Assembly: GCF_001417775.1 (NCBI RefSeq)
Contig: NZ_BBZJ01000019.1
Coordinates: 310,001-374,000 of the forward strand
Source of the DNA: Streptomyces sp. TP-A0356
Lineage (GTDB): Bacteria; Actinomycetota; Actinomycetes; Streptomycetales; Streptomycetaceae
DNA: 64,000 nt
Direction: 5' to 3'
Part shown: positions 46,966 to 54,654 of the stretch, in pieces
Layout of the letters: each line of letters begins with the position of its first letter
Position numbering within the stretch: position 1 is the stretch's first letter
Translations under genes and position numbers: made by a program
Notes under the pieces: generated by a model
Database searches by the model: none
What the model was told of the DNA's origin: nothing
Seen by the model: the letters and a program-made list of their open reading frames with translations, nothing else

Positions 46966-47111
46966 GTGCGGAACGTAGCAAGCGGGCGACCGAATGTCCC
47001 GCTATATGGTCACAATCGGGCCGTTCCGGTACATCTCGAGGCCCCGGTCATGGAGGCATCGGAAGGGAAGGGCCGGGCCGTCCGGCATCTCCGCGTGGCC
47101 GGACCGTGGCG

Positions 47112-47618
47112 TCACTCCGTGAGTTCCTCCAGGAGACGGGCCGTGCCCAGGCCGGCGCGCAGGTACTCCACGAACAGCTCGTTGTGCAGCGCCCAGGGCC
47201 CGCGGCGGGCGCGGATCATGCGAATCGCCTCCTCGGCGGTGTGACCGGCCCGGATCAGCGCGTCCGCGACGACCAGCCCCGAGCGGTTGTAGCCGTGGTA
47301 GCAGCGCACGAGGACCCGGCGGCCGTCCTCCAGGGCGTCGTCGGCGGCCTGCCCGAGCCGCATCACGCCCGCGAGCTGCGTTCCGTCGAGCGGGCCGTCC
47401 GGAATCGGCCACACACGGTGCTCGATGCCCTCGTCCGGGCCATGCCCCGGCAGCCGCAACAGGGTCAGTACCAGATCGAACTCATCGCGTACGACGGCGA
47501 ATTCCGTCTCTCCGGAGCGCGCCCTGAATTCATGGCCGCCCATCCACAGCCCGGGCACGATCTCGTTCCACGGACTGTCCGGAGCGGGCACCTCGGGTTG
47601 CTTTCTGCGGGTCCGCAA
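47112..47618 (-). CDS. Dual-specificity / tyrosine-phosphatase-like protein
   Basis: 168 aa. The P-loop is RCYHGYNRSG: nucleophile Cys106 and Arg112, with the usual His before Cys replaced by Arg. A general acid Asp74 is available (VWPIPDGPLDG). It likely removes phosphate from Tyr/Ser/Thr proteins or phosphoinositide-like substrates. A TTG at 47618 is chosen because GGGAGG is six bases upstream; the open frame before it is not protein-like. Confidence 0.83.
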   Translation of the reverse strand: MRTRRKQPEVPAPDSPWNEIVPGLWMGGHEFRARSGETEFAVVRDEFDLVLTLLRLPGHGPDEGIEHRVWPIPDGPLDGTQLAGVMRLGQAADDALEDGRRVLVRCYHGYNRSGLVVADALIRAGHTAEEAIRMIRARRGPWALHNELFVEYLRAGLGTARLLEELTE

Positions 47619-47714
47619 CGGCGCCTCCCAGCGACTGCCCAACTGCTCACAAGGTAGCCGGGTTCTTGCCCCTGGAGCACCCCGCCTGTTCCCATGGTCG
47701 GGGGGTGATGGTGC

Positions 47715-48518
47715 ATGAGTGGACTGCGCGTCATACCGACCCGGCGGCACGGACAGGAACGCCTGTACGTGTGTGACACCGACGGGAGGAACATCGCCTG
47801 GTACGACCGAGAGGCGGGCCGGGTCAACCTGCTCAGCGAGGACCGGCGGCAGGAGGTGCTGGAGGCGCTCGGCCCGTTCCTGAGCGGGCCGGTGGCGGTG
47901 GGGCCGCCACCCGTTCCCACCCCGGCCGAGCTGGTGCGGCTCTCCCTGCACCCGGACGACGACCTCGCGCCGAACCGGCCCGGCGAGGCGCTGGTGATCG
48001 CCCTGGACCGCGACCCGGAGCACGCCCACCTGCTGCGCCCCGATCCCCGGCGCCGGGCGCTCGCCGCGGAGCAGGCGGTCGGCGAGGCGCTGGATCGCCT
48101 GGAGGGCGTGGGCTGGCGCACCTTGCACTCGGTGCCGCTGCCCGGAGGCGACCGCATCCACCACCTGGTGATCGGCCCCGGCGGACTCTTCGCCGTGCGC
48201 TCGCTCTACGCCCGCAGGCAGCGCATCCGCGTCGCCGACCCGATGGTGACGGTGGGCCGCGGCGAGCCGCTGCCGCTGCTGCGCCGGGCACGCTCCGACG
48301 CGGACCGGGCCTCCTACGCCCTGACCGCCGAGGTCCACCCGGTCCTGGTCCTGCTGGAGCCCGCCCGTGTGGAGGTCACGGTCCCGCCGCGTGAGGTCCG
48401 CGTCCTCAAGGACACGGACGTTCCCGGCCTCGCCCGCCTGGGCGGCATGCTGAAGCCGGCGGACGTGGAGGCCCTGCACGCGATGGCCCGGGACCGGCAC
48501 ACATGGTCGAGGGTGTGA
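47715..48518 (+). CDS. NERD (nuclease-related) domain protein
   Basis: 267 aa. The N-terminal 80 residues are unknown. From about residue 115 there is a NERD-like core: ALAAEQAVGEALDRLEGVGW, HSVPLPGGDRIHHLVIGPGG and LFAVRSLYARRQRIRVADPM. The family is thought to be nuclease-like, but the usual catalytic Asp and (E/Q)xK are hard to identify here. It is divergent from the phosphatase gene and convergent with ligD. Confidence 0.82.
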   Translation: MSGLRVIPTRRHGQERLYVCDTDGRNIAWYDREAGRVNLLSEDRRQEVLEALGPFLSGPVAVGPPPVPTPAELVRLSLHPDDDLAPNRPGEALVIALDRDPEHAHLLRPDPRRRALAAEQAVGEALDRLEGVGWRTLHSVPLPGGDRIHHLVIGPGGLFAVRSLYARRQRIRVADPMVTVGRGEPLPLLRRARSDADRASYALTAEVHPVLVLLEPARVEVTVPPREVRVLKDTDVPGLARLGGMLKPADVEALHAMARDRHTWSRV

Positions 48519-48578
48519 CGGGTTCAACTGACCTCGACAATGGCTTTCGTGATGACGGGCAGCGGCGGCGCGTCCAGA

Positions 48579-49460
48579 TCAGGGCAGCGGCGCCGCTCGG
48601 TCCGGTTCCAGGAGCGGCGCCAGTAGGTCGCCGTACGCCTGCACACGGGGGCCGATGTCCGGGGCGCGGAAGACCAGGTCGCCGGGGGAGACGCAGTCCG
48701 CCACCTCCTCCCACGTCACCGGCGCCGACACGGTGGGTTCGGCCCGGGCGCGCAGTGTGTAGGGGGCCGCCGTCGTCTTGCGGGCCGCGTTCTGGCTCCA
48801 GTCCACGAAGACCTTCCCGGGCCGCAGACTACGGGTCATACGGTGGATCGCCAGCCGGGGCAGCGCCTTCTCCGCCTCCACGGCGAGCTGTCTGGCGTAC
48901 TCCGTGGTCCGTCGCGACGGCGTCCGCTCCACCGCCGCCAGCAGGTGCAGCCCCTTGGAGCCGGAGGTCTTCGCGTACGCCTCGATCCCGTCCGCCGCGA
49001 GCCGCTCCCGCAGCCACAGGGCGACCTCGCAGCACTCCACCACGGTGGCGGGCGCCCCCGGGTCCAGGTCGAAGACCAGCCGGTCCGCCTCGTCGGGCGC
49101 GTCGATGCGCCACTGCGGGGTGTGGAACTCGGTGACCAGGTTGGCCGCCCACATCAGGCTGGGCAGGTCCTGGATCAGCACCATGCGGGCCGGGCCCTCG
49201 GCGCGGGGCACCTCGGCGGTGGTGACCCACTCGGGCGTACCCGGTGGCACGTTCTTGGCGAAGAAGACCTGGCCGTCCGGGCCGTCGGGATAGCGCAGGA
49301 AGGACAGCGGGCGGTCACGGAGGTGCGGCAGCATCGCGTCCGCGGTCGTCGCGTAGTAGTGCAGCACCTCACCCTTGGTGAAACCGGTCGCGGGATAGAC
49401 AACCTTCTCCAGGTTGCTGAGCGCGAGCCGTCGCCCCTCCACCTCTGTGATCGGCGTCAT
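48579..49460 (-). CDS. LigD polymerase (AEP primase-like) domain protein for NHEJ
   Basis: 293 aa, the stand-alone polymerase domain of LigD. Metal ligands sit in LVFDLDPGAPATVVE; also SGSKGLHLLAAVERTP and KVFVDWSQNAARKTTAAPYT. It fills gaps with ribonucleotides or deoxynucleotides during non-homologous end joining. Ligase and nuclease domains are not fused and must be supplied from elsewhere. It is divergent from ku across 51 bases, the usual repair module in streptomycetes. Confidence 0.95.
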   Translation of the reverse strand: MTPITEVEGRRLALSNLEKVVYPATGFTKGEVLHYYATTADAMLPHLRDRPLSFLRYPDGPDGQVFFAKNVPPGTPEWVTTAEVPRAEGPARMVLIQDLPSLMWAANLVTEFHTPQWRIDAPDEADRLVFDLDPGAPATVVECCEVALWLRERLAADGIEAYAKTSGSKGLHLLAAVERTPSRRTTEYARQLAVEAEKALPRLAIHRMTRSLRPGKVFVDWSQNAARKTTAAPYTLRARAEPTVSAPVTWEEVADCVSPGDLVFRAPDIGPRVQAYGDLLAPLLEPDRAAPLP

Positions 49461-49511
49461 ACGATGAGAATCCCATGAAATCGTCTGATCTCTGTTGAAA
49501 AGGTGCGGCAC

Positions 49512-50717
49512 GTGCGATCCATCTGGAACGGCACCATCTCGTTCGGCCTGGTCAGCATCCCCGTGAAGCTGATGAACGCCACCGAGAACCGCTCGATCTC
49601 CTTCCGCCAGATCCATCTGGAGGACGGCGGCCGCATCCGCTACCGGAAGTTCTGCGAGCTGGAGGACAGCGAGGTCACTCAGTCCGAGATCTGCAAGGGA
49701 TACGAGGACGCGGACGGCACGGTCGTCCCGATCACCGATGAGGACCTGGCGAAGCTTCCGCTCCCGACCGCCCGGACGATCGCGATCATGGCCTTCGTTC
49801 CCGCGGAACGCATCGATCCGCTCCAGATGGACATGGCGTACTACCTCGCCGCGAACGGCGCTCCGGCAACCAAGCCGTACGCCCTGCTGCGCGAGGCGCT
49901 CAGACGCAGCGGGAAGGTGGCCGTCGCGAAGTTCGCGCTGCGGGGCCGCGAGCGGCTCGGGATGCTGCGCGAGTTCGACGGCGTGATCGCCATGCACGGG
50001 CTGCTGTGGCCGGACGAGATCCGCACGGCGGAGGGGGTGGCTCCGGACACGAGCGTCACCATCCGTGACAGGGAGCTGGACCTGGCGAACACGCTGATGG
50101 AGACGCTGGGGGAGGTGGACCTGGACGATCTGCACGACGAGTACCGCCAGGCGCTGGAGGAGCTGATCGCCGCGAAGGTGGAGGGCAGGGAACTGCCGCC
50201 GGCCCCCGAGCCCGAGGGCGCGAAGGTCCTGGACCTGATGGCCGCTCTGGAGAAGAGCGTGCGGGCGGCGAAGAAGTCGCGGGGCGCGGAGACGGGCCGG
50301 GCGGCGGAGGTCAGACGGCTCCCGGCGCCGAAGCCGGCACGCGCCGAACCGAAGGAGGTACGCGCCGAACCGAAGGAGGCCGGCGGCAGGCCGAAGGGGG
50401 CCGGAGGCAGGAAGTCGACGGCTACCGCGAAGAAGACGGCGGCGAAGCCGACCGGCACGGCGAAGAAGACCACCGCGAAGTCGACGGGGGCCAAGTCGAG
50501 CGGGACGGCGGAGAAGACGGCGGGGAAGAAGACGGCGGCGGAGAAGAGGACCGCGGCGGAGAAGAGGACCGCGGCGAAGTCGACCGGGGCTGCGAAGAAG
50601 ACGGCGGCAAAGAAGACGGCGGCGAAGAAGACGCCGGCGAAGAAGACCGTGGCGAAGAAGACCGTGGCGAAGAAGACCGAGGCGAAGAAGTCGGTGGCGC
50701 GTAAGCGTACGGCGTGA
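49512..50717 (+). CDS. ku: Ku DNA end-binding protein with long Lys-rich tail
   Basis: 401 aa from the GTG at 49512, with AAAAGG nine bases upstream. Residues 1-255 form the Ku core ring (RSIWNGTISFGLVSIPVKLM, FVPAERIDPLQMDMAYYLAA, LEELIAAKVEGRELPP). Residues about 300-401 are a low-complexity Lys/Ala/Thr tail (KKTAAKKTPAKKTVAKK). Ku homodimers thread onto DNA ends and recruit LigD. Basic extensions of this kind allow internal DNA binding in actinobacteria. The tail is built of repeated DNA and may vary in length. Confidence 0.96.
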   Translation: MRSIWNGTISFGLVSIPVKLMNATENRSISFRQIHLEDGGRIRYRKFCELEDSEVTQSEICKGYEDADGTVVPITDEDLAKLPLPTARTIAIMAFVPAERIDPLQMDMAYYLAANGAPATKPYALLREALRRSGKVAVAKFALRGRERLGMLREFDGVIAMHGLLWPDEIRTAEGVAPDTSVTIRDRELDLANTLMETLGEVDLDDLHDEYRQALEELIAAKVEGRELPPAPEPEGAKVLDLMAALEKSVRAAKKSRGAETGRAAEVRRLPAPKPARAEPKEVRAEPKEAGGRPKGAGGRKSTATAKKTAAKPTGTAKKTTAKSTGAKSSGTAEKTAGKKTAAEKRTAAEKRTAAKSTGAAKKTAAKKTAAKKTPAKKTVAKKTVAKKTEAKKSVARKRTA

Positions 50718-50902
50718 TGCGGCGCGGCGCGGAGCGTATGCGCTGAGTGGCGCGCGAGCGTACGGCGTGACGTGGGGCGTGAGCGTATGCGTTGAACGGC
50801 GCGCGAGCGTACGGCGTGATGCTGGGCGCAAGCGCAAGCGCAAGCGCAAGCGCAGGCCCAGGAACAGGCAAAGGCACAGGCAAAGGCACAGGCACAGTGG
50901 CG
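50718..50902. repeat. Direct repeats derived from the ku stop region, plus short tandem repeats
   Basis: GAGCGTATGCGYTGA...GCGCGAGCGTACGGCGTGA occurs at 50732-50770 and 50781-50819, 49 bp apart. The segment GCGTACGGCGTGATG of the ku stop (50706-50720) is repeated in both. Next come GCGCAA-type hexamers (50826-50850) and AGGCAAAGGCAC-type units (50867-50895). No gene is seen. Confidence 0.75.
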
Positions 50903-52666
50903 CTATCGCGCCACCCTCCGCAGTGCCAGGACCGCGTTGTGGCCGCCGAAGCCGAAGGAGTTGCTCAGGGCGAGGTCGCCCGTCGAGGGGAGCGGGCGGG
51001 GGGTTCCCCGGACCACGTCCAGGCGGATCTCCGGGTCCTGGTCCGTGCCGCCGATCGTCGGGGGGATGACCCCGCGGTACAGCGTCAGGACCGTGGCCAC
51101 CGCCTCCACACCGCCCGCAGCCCCCTGCAGATGGCCCAGGTTGCCCTTGAGGGCCGTGACCGGCACCGCACCGCCGAGGACCGTCCGCAGCGCGGCCGCC
51201 TCCGCGAGGTCGCCGTCGGGTGTGGCGGTGGCGTGGGCGTTGACGTGGACGACGTCCACGGCGTGGGCGTCGGCGTCCCTCAGCGCCCGTCGCAGGGCGA
51301 GCGCGATCCCGCTGCCGGAGGGGTCCGGGGCGGCCATGTGGTGGGCGTCGGCGGACAGTCCCCAGCCCGCCGCCTCGCAGTAGACGCGGGCGGCACGGGC
51401 CCGCGCGTGCTCCTCCGCCTCCAGCACCAGGAACCCGGCGCCCTCGCCGTTCACGAAGCCGTCGCGGTCCTTGGCGAAGGGGCGGGAGGGGGAGGCGTCG
51501 CCGACCGTGTGGTTCGACAGCGCGCGCATCGAGGCGAACGACGCCATGATCGCCGGTGTGACCACCGCCTCCGCGCCGCCCGCCAGGGCCACGTCGACGT
51601 GGCCGTGGCGAATGCGGTCGATGGCCTGACCGATCGCCTCGGTCCCCGACGCGCACGCGCTCGTCACCGTGCGGGCCTCGCCCGTGATCCGCAGGTCGAG
51701 TGATATCTGGGAGGCGGCCTGGGACGGCACCGTCATGGGGGTCGTGAGGGGAGAGACGGCACGCGGGCCCCTGTCACGCAGCGCGCGGTCGCCGCCGACC
51801 AGGATCGACGCGTCGCCGAGGATCGCGCCCACCGAGACGCCGACCCGCTCGGGGTCCAGTCCGCTGGGCACCGTTCCCGCCGTGTCGAACCCCGCGTCCC
51901 GCCAGGCCTCCCGTGCCGCGAGCACCCCGAACTGGGCGGCCCGGTTCATGCGCCGCGCCTGCGGACGGGGCAGCAGCGTGGCCGGGTCGACGGGTACCGT
52001 GCCGGCCACCCGGACGGGCAGCTCCGCGAACCCCTCGCCGGTCAACTCCCGTATGCCACAGCGTCCTTCGACGAGCCCCTGCCACAGCTCGGCGACGCCC
52101 ATGCCCAGCGGGGTGACCGCACCGAGGCCGGTGACCACGACCCGCCGCGGCGCCGCCCCGGGGGCCGAGCGGCGCGGGCGCGCGTGGTGGCGTACGAGAT
52201 GACCCCGGGCAATGGCGTCCTCGGCCAGCTCCCTCAAGCCCGCGTCGGTCAGCGGCCGTTCCACGGGGTCCTCCAGGTCGCGATGCCAGACGCCCCAGCG
52301 GCGTACGTACGTCTCCTCCACCGCCCGGGGGTCCACCGCGCGCAGGGACGTGACCCGGTCCCCGTCGCGGAAGGCGGTGCCGCCGAGGTCGCTCGACGTG
52401 AGCAGCGGAACGGCCGCGACGTCCATCCGGTGGCCGGCGACGGTCACGCGGCGGGCGCGGGAGACGACTTCGTCGTGGTCGGTGCCGCCCAGCGGCGGGC
52501 GCAGGGTCATCCGGATGGTCTCGGGGTCCTCCGGCACGGTGTGCATCACGACGTACCAGGCGTGCTCGGCGGCGTCCTGCTCCGCCGGGTCGAGCAGATC
52601 CCCGGGGACGACTTCGGCGGCGGTGACGGTGTGGGGCCGGAGGGAGATGTCGACGGAATGGCGCAT
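50903..52666 (-). CDS. Beta-ketoacyl-ACP synthase II-like protein with extra N-terminal domain
   Basis: 587 aa, far longer than FabF (about 415). Residues 174-587 form a full ketosynthase: RRVVVTGLGAVTPLGMG, nucleophile Cys338 (TSACASGTEA), His478 (VNAHATATPDGD), Lys507 and His512 (ALKGNLGHLQGAAG). All catalytic residues are present. Residues 1-173 are an unrecognised soluble domain (WYVVMHTVPEDPETIRMTLR, RRWGVWHRDLEDPVERPLTD). It resembles neither ACP nor acyltransferase. Start at ATG 52666 lacks a good ribosome site. No other fatty-acid or polyketide genes are adjacent. Confidence 0.88.
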   Translation of the reverse strand: MRHSVDISLRPHTVTAAEVVPGDLLDPAEQDAAEHAWYVVMHTVPEDPETIRMTLRPPLGGTDHDEVVSRARRVTVAGHRMDVAAVPLLTSSDLGGTAFRDGDRVTSLRAVDPRAVEETYVRRWGVWHRDLEDPVERPLTDAGLRELAEDAIARGHLVRHHARPRRSAPGAAPRRVVVTGLGAVTPLGMGVAELWQGLVEGRCGIRELTGEGFAELPVRVAGTVPVDPATLLPRPQARRMNRAAQFGVLAAREAWRDAGFDTAGTVPSGLDPERVGVSVGAILGDASILVGGDRALRDRGPRAVSPLTTPMTVPSQAASQISLDLRITGEARTVTSACASGTEAIGQAIDRIRHGHVDVALAGGAEAVVTPAIMASFASMRALSNHTVGDASPSRPFAKDRDGFVNGEGAGFLVLEAEEHARARAARVYCEAAGWGLSADAHHMAAPDPSGSGIALALRRALRDADAHAVDVVHVNAHATATPDGDLAEAAALRTVLGGAVPVTALKGNLGHLQGAAGGVEAVATVLTLYRGVIPPTIGGTDQDPEIRLDVVRGTPRPLPSTGDLALSNSFGFGGHNAVLALRRVAR

Positions 52667-53131
52667 TTGTTCGTCCGCTGCTTTCTGTGGCCGGTCGAGT
52701 CCATGGCAGGAGGCACAACAACGGAAATCGCAGTTGTGCCCGCCCGGCAAGGTGCCGCATTTCACGGCCATGGCCGACCGAATCCCAACTCTCCTTTCAT
52801 CATGGCTCGTTCGCCATTGAACAGGTCAACTCGTGTGCGAAGAATCACTGATCTGATGAAGATCGTGGGAAAGGATCAAGAATTCCGGCAGAGTGGATGT
52901 TGAAAATTGGCCAACGTTGCCGAATTCATGCGCTCGCAATTCGCCGGGTGTCAGCGGTGACGTTGGCAGCGTGTGACGGGAACGGATCCGGCTGGACCGG
53001 TAGTCCCGTGGGCACGGGCCTGCGGGTCCAGCGCGCGCCCCCCTCAGGCACGGGGCGACCCATGGAGCAAGATACCGCGCGATCTGACACCTCGTCACTT
53101 ACACTGTCGCCGTCACACACCGAGGGGTCAT
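52667..53131. promoter_or_regulatory. Divergent region between ketosynthase and collagen-like gene
   Basis: 465 bases with no clear gene; it is AT-richer between 52780 and 52960. It contains GCCAACGT (52910-52917) and its complement ACGTTGGC (52960-52967), and GAATT-N11-AATTC (52922-52942), possibly regulator sites. Confidence 0.4.
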
Positions 53132-53671
53132 GTGAGCAGCATGAACAGAACACCACGAAGGCCATGGCGCCACCTCGTGCTCGGCGGAGCGCTGGTCGCC
53201 GCGCTCGTCACGCAGTCGAGTGCGCTCGTCGCCGAGCAAATGCAGATCGGCGACCTGCAGGTAGAGCACATCGAGCCCGGCCCCTCCGGCCCGCCCGGCC
53301 CGTCCGGTCCGCCCGGCCCTCCGGGCCCGCAGGGCAGAGAGGGGAAGGACGGCAAGGACGGGAAGGACGGAGCCGACGGGAGGGAAGGCAGGGAAGGGAG
53401 GGAGGGCAAGGAAGGCAAGGAAGGCAAGGAGGGGAAGGACGGCAAGGACGGGACCAACGGAATGGACGGGAAGAACGCTGTCGCCACACCAACGCCGACT
53501 GAGTCCCGCGGCCACCGTGAGGACGCCCCGAACAGGGTCCTCCCGGGCAACTCCTCCGTCATGAACGAGAGGATGTTCGACCATTGCACGCCCGAATGGG
53601 GATACCCGCAATTGCAGACGGCAACGCCCGACGAACCGCAGCACCAGAGCGAGTGCGAACCGGACCGGTGA
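53132..53671 (+). CDS. Secreted collagen-like (Gly-X-Y) protein
   Basis: 179 aa. A signal peptide (RPWRHLVLGGALVAALVTQS) is followed by a short leader and 22 uninterrupted Gly-X-Y triplets at residues 50-115. Six are Pro-rich (GPSGPPGPSGPPGPPGPQ); the rest are Lys/Arg/Glu/Asp-rich (GKDGKD, GREGRE, GKEGKE), the ion-pair chemistry that stabilises bacterial triple helices without hydroxyproline. A C-terminal region with two Cys follows (FDHCTPEW, SECEPDR). The GTG has GAGGGG upstream; ATG at 53141 is an alternative. Probably a cell-surface or exported trimer. Confidence 0.82.
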   Translation: MSSMNRTPRRPWRHLVLGGALVAALVTQSSALVAEQMQIGDLQVEHIEPGPSGPPGPSGPPGPPGPQGREGKDGKDGKDGADGREGREGREGKEGKEGKEGKDGKDGTNGMDGKNAVATPTPTESRGHREDAPNRVLPGNSSVMNERMFDHCTPEWGYPQLQTATPDEPQHQSECEPDR

Positions 53672-54176
53672 CCGGGCGGGCTTGCCCCGCCGATGAACGG
53701 GCCCGCGAACTCGTCATCGCCAAGCAGCGGCCGGGGGCCAGTCACGCTGACCCCCGCTCTCTCGCGTCGGCATCCGCCCCGGCCAACGCCTGACGTTCGG
53801 CGATCGATCCAGGCCGCCATCCGATTGAACCATCCATAGCTGATGTGTCGCTGGGAGCGGGCTTGGCCGGGGCCGTGAGCCCGAGCGACGAGGGCCATGG
53901 CGGACCGGGACGACACAGCACTGCCCTCGGCAGTCACAGGACGAGACCACGGCAGGTCCATGACGTGCCCTTGCTCGCCTTCACCCAGCCGGAGTGAGGT
54001 GTCGGCGTACTTGCTCATTGCCCGCGCCGTGCCGCTGTCCCATGTGCACTCGGTCTCACAGGACGGTGATGAGGCCCCGGAGCGGCGCTGGCGCTGTGTG
54101 ATCGACTCGACGCTCGTTTGGCCTTGAAGTGCGTTGCTGCTGCAACAGACGGGCTGCTAGAGGTGGGCTGCTAGAG
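53672..54176. other. Region without a supportable gene
   Basis: About 500 bases between the collagen-like gene and the toxin locus. A short stem (GGCGGG/CCCGCC, 53675-53691) after the collagen stop may terminate transcription. Short open frames on both strands have no protein-like features. Confidence 0.45.
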
Positions 54177-54263
54177 ATGAAGGCTCTGTTGTCAGACGCG
54201 CGTGCGATGCTGAGCAGCACTGAAGGAACGTATCTGCCGGGGGATGTGCGGGGGTTGGTGTGA
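54177..54263 (+). CDS. Possible 28-aa leader peptide
   Basis: ATG at 54177 gives 28 codons (MKALLSDARAMLSSTEGTYL...) ending in TGA that overlaps the GTG start of the WXG-like gene (GTGTGA). The overlap suggests translational coupling. Size and lack of homologues keep this tentative; it may be a degenerate N-terminus of an older gene. Confidence 0.3.
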   Translation: MKALLSDARAMLSSTEGTYLPGDVRGLV

Positions 54264-54547
54264 CGGGGTGGGACATCGCGCCTGCGGGCGTGCAGTCGGT
54301 GATCTCCAAGGTGAGGGAGGCCGCTGATGGAATGAACGCCGGGATCACCGTGGAAGGCACCGAGAGGGACATGGCGTTCCTGCCGCTGCGCGCGAGCAAT
54401 TCGGCGAATGGGGCGATAGAGGCGACCAACGCATACGTGTCCGGCGCCTTGGAACAGGCTTGGAACGCCCAGCGGCAGGCGATGCTCGCGCCTGATGTGA
54501 CGGCGTTCCTGGAAGCGGCCCGGAAGAAGGCGGGCGAGGGCCGGTGA
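54260..54547 (+). CDS. WXG100/ESX-like small helical protein (DUF6507-like)
   Basis: 95 aa starting MTGWDIAPAGVQSVISKVRE, largely helical with a mid-protein turn, about the size of ESAT-6 family partners. It is coupled to the next gene (GTGA overlap). Such proteins accompany substrates of type VII-like secretion. It probably pairs with the N-terminal helical region of the toxin protein. The classic WXG motif is not visible, only WD near the start. Confidence 0.65.
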   Translation: MTGWDIAPAGVQSVISKVREAADGMNAGITVEGTERDMAFLPLRASNSANGAIEATNAYVSGALEQAWNAQRQAMLAPDVTAFLEAARKKAGEGR

Positions 54548-54654
54548 TCAGCCCGGACAAGATACCCACCTTCACCGGTGACCTGATCGAACTGCGCCGC
54601 GAGGTGAGCTCCCTGCGGCGGGCGGCGAAGGCGACCGGGAGCACGGCAGCGATG
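54544..54654 (+). pseudogene. Frameshifted N-terminus of the type VII toxin gene
   Basis: The frame opened by GTG at 54544 (ISPDKIPTFTGDLIELRREV, SSLRRAAKATGS) is the natural start of the toxin, coupled to the upstream gene by GTGA. At about 54640 the homologous reading continues one frame over (HGSDVHTRFQRLDASYKAPE). A single base loss in the ACCGGGAGCACGG context would explain it. Either the gene is broken, or translation restarts at GTG 54654, or the base is a sequencing error. Confidence 0.6.

Noticed and set aside
44069..46981. One 970-codon minus frame that could suggest an FtsW-PBP fusion
   Set aside because: The FtsW part is read in a different frame (stop at 45598) and the PBP begins with its own GTG overlapping that stop, so they are two proteins.
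45409..47244. Plus-strand frame across the FtsW and PBP genes
   Set aside because: Arg/Gln/Glu-rich shadow; the minus strand holds two coupled, motif-complete proteins.
50903..53671. Part of a spore-pigment (whiE-like) polyketide cluster, expected nearby from synteny
   Set aside because: Only one ketosynthase with a different architecture is present; no chain-length factor, ACP, cyclase or aromatase genes are seen.
53749..54018. Minus-strand frame starting MSKYADTSLRLGEGEQ
   Set aside because: It runs on antisense through the collagen-like gene and no domain is recognisable; support is too weak for a gene call.
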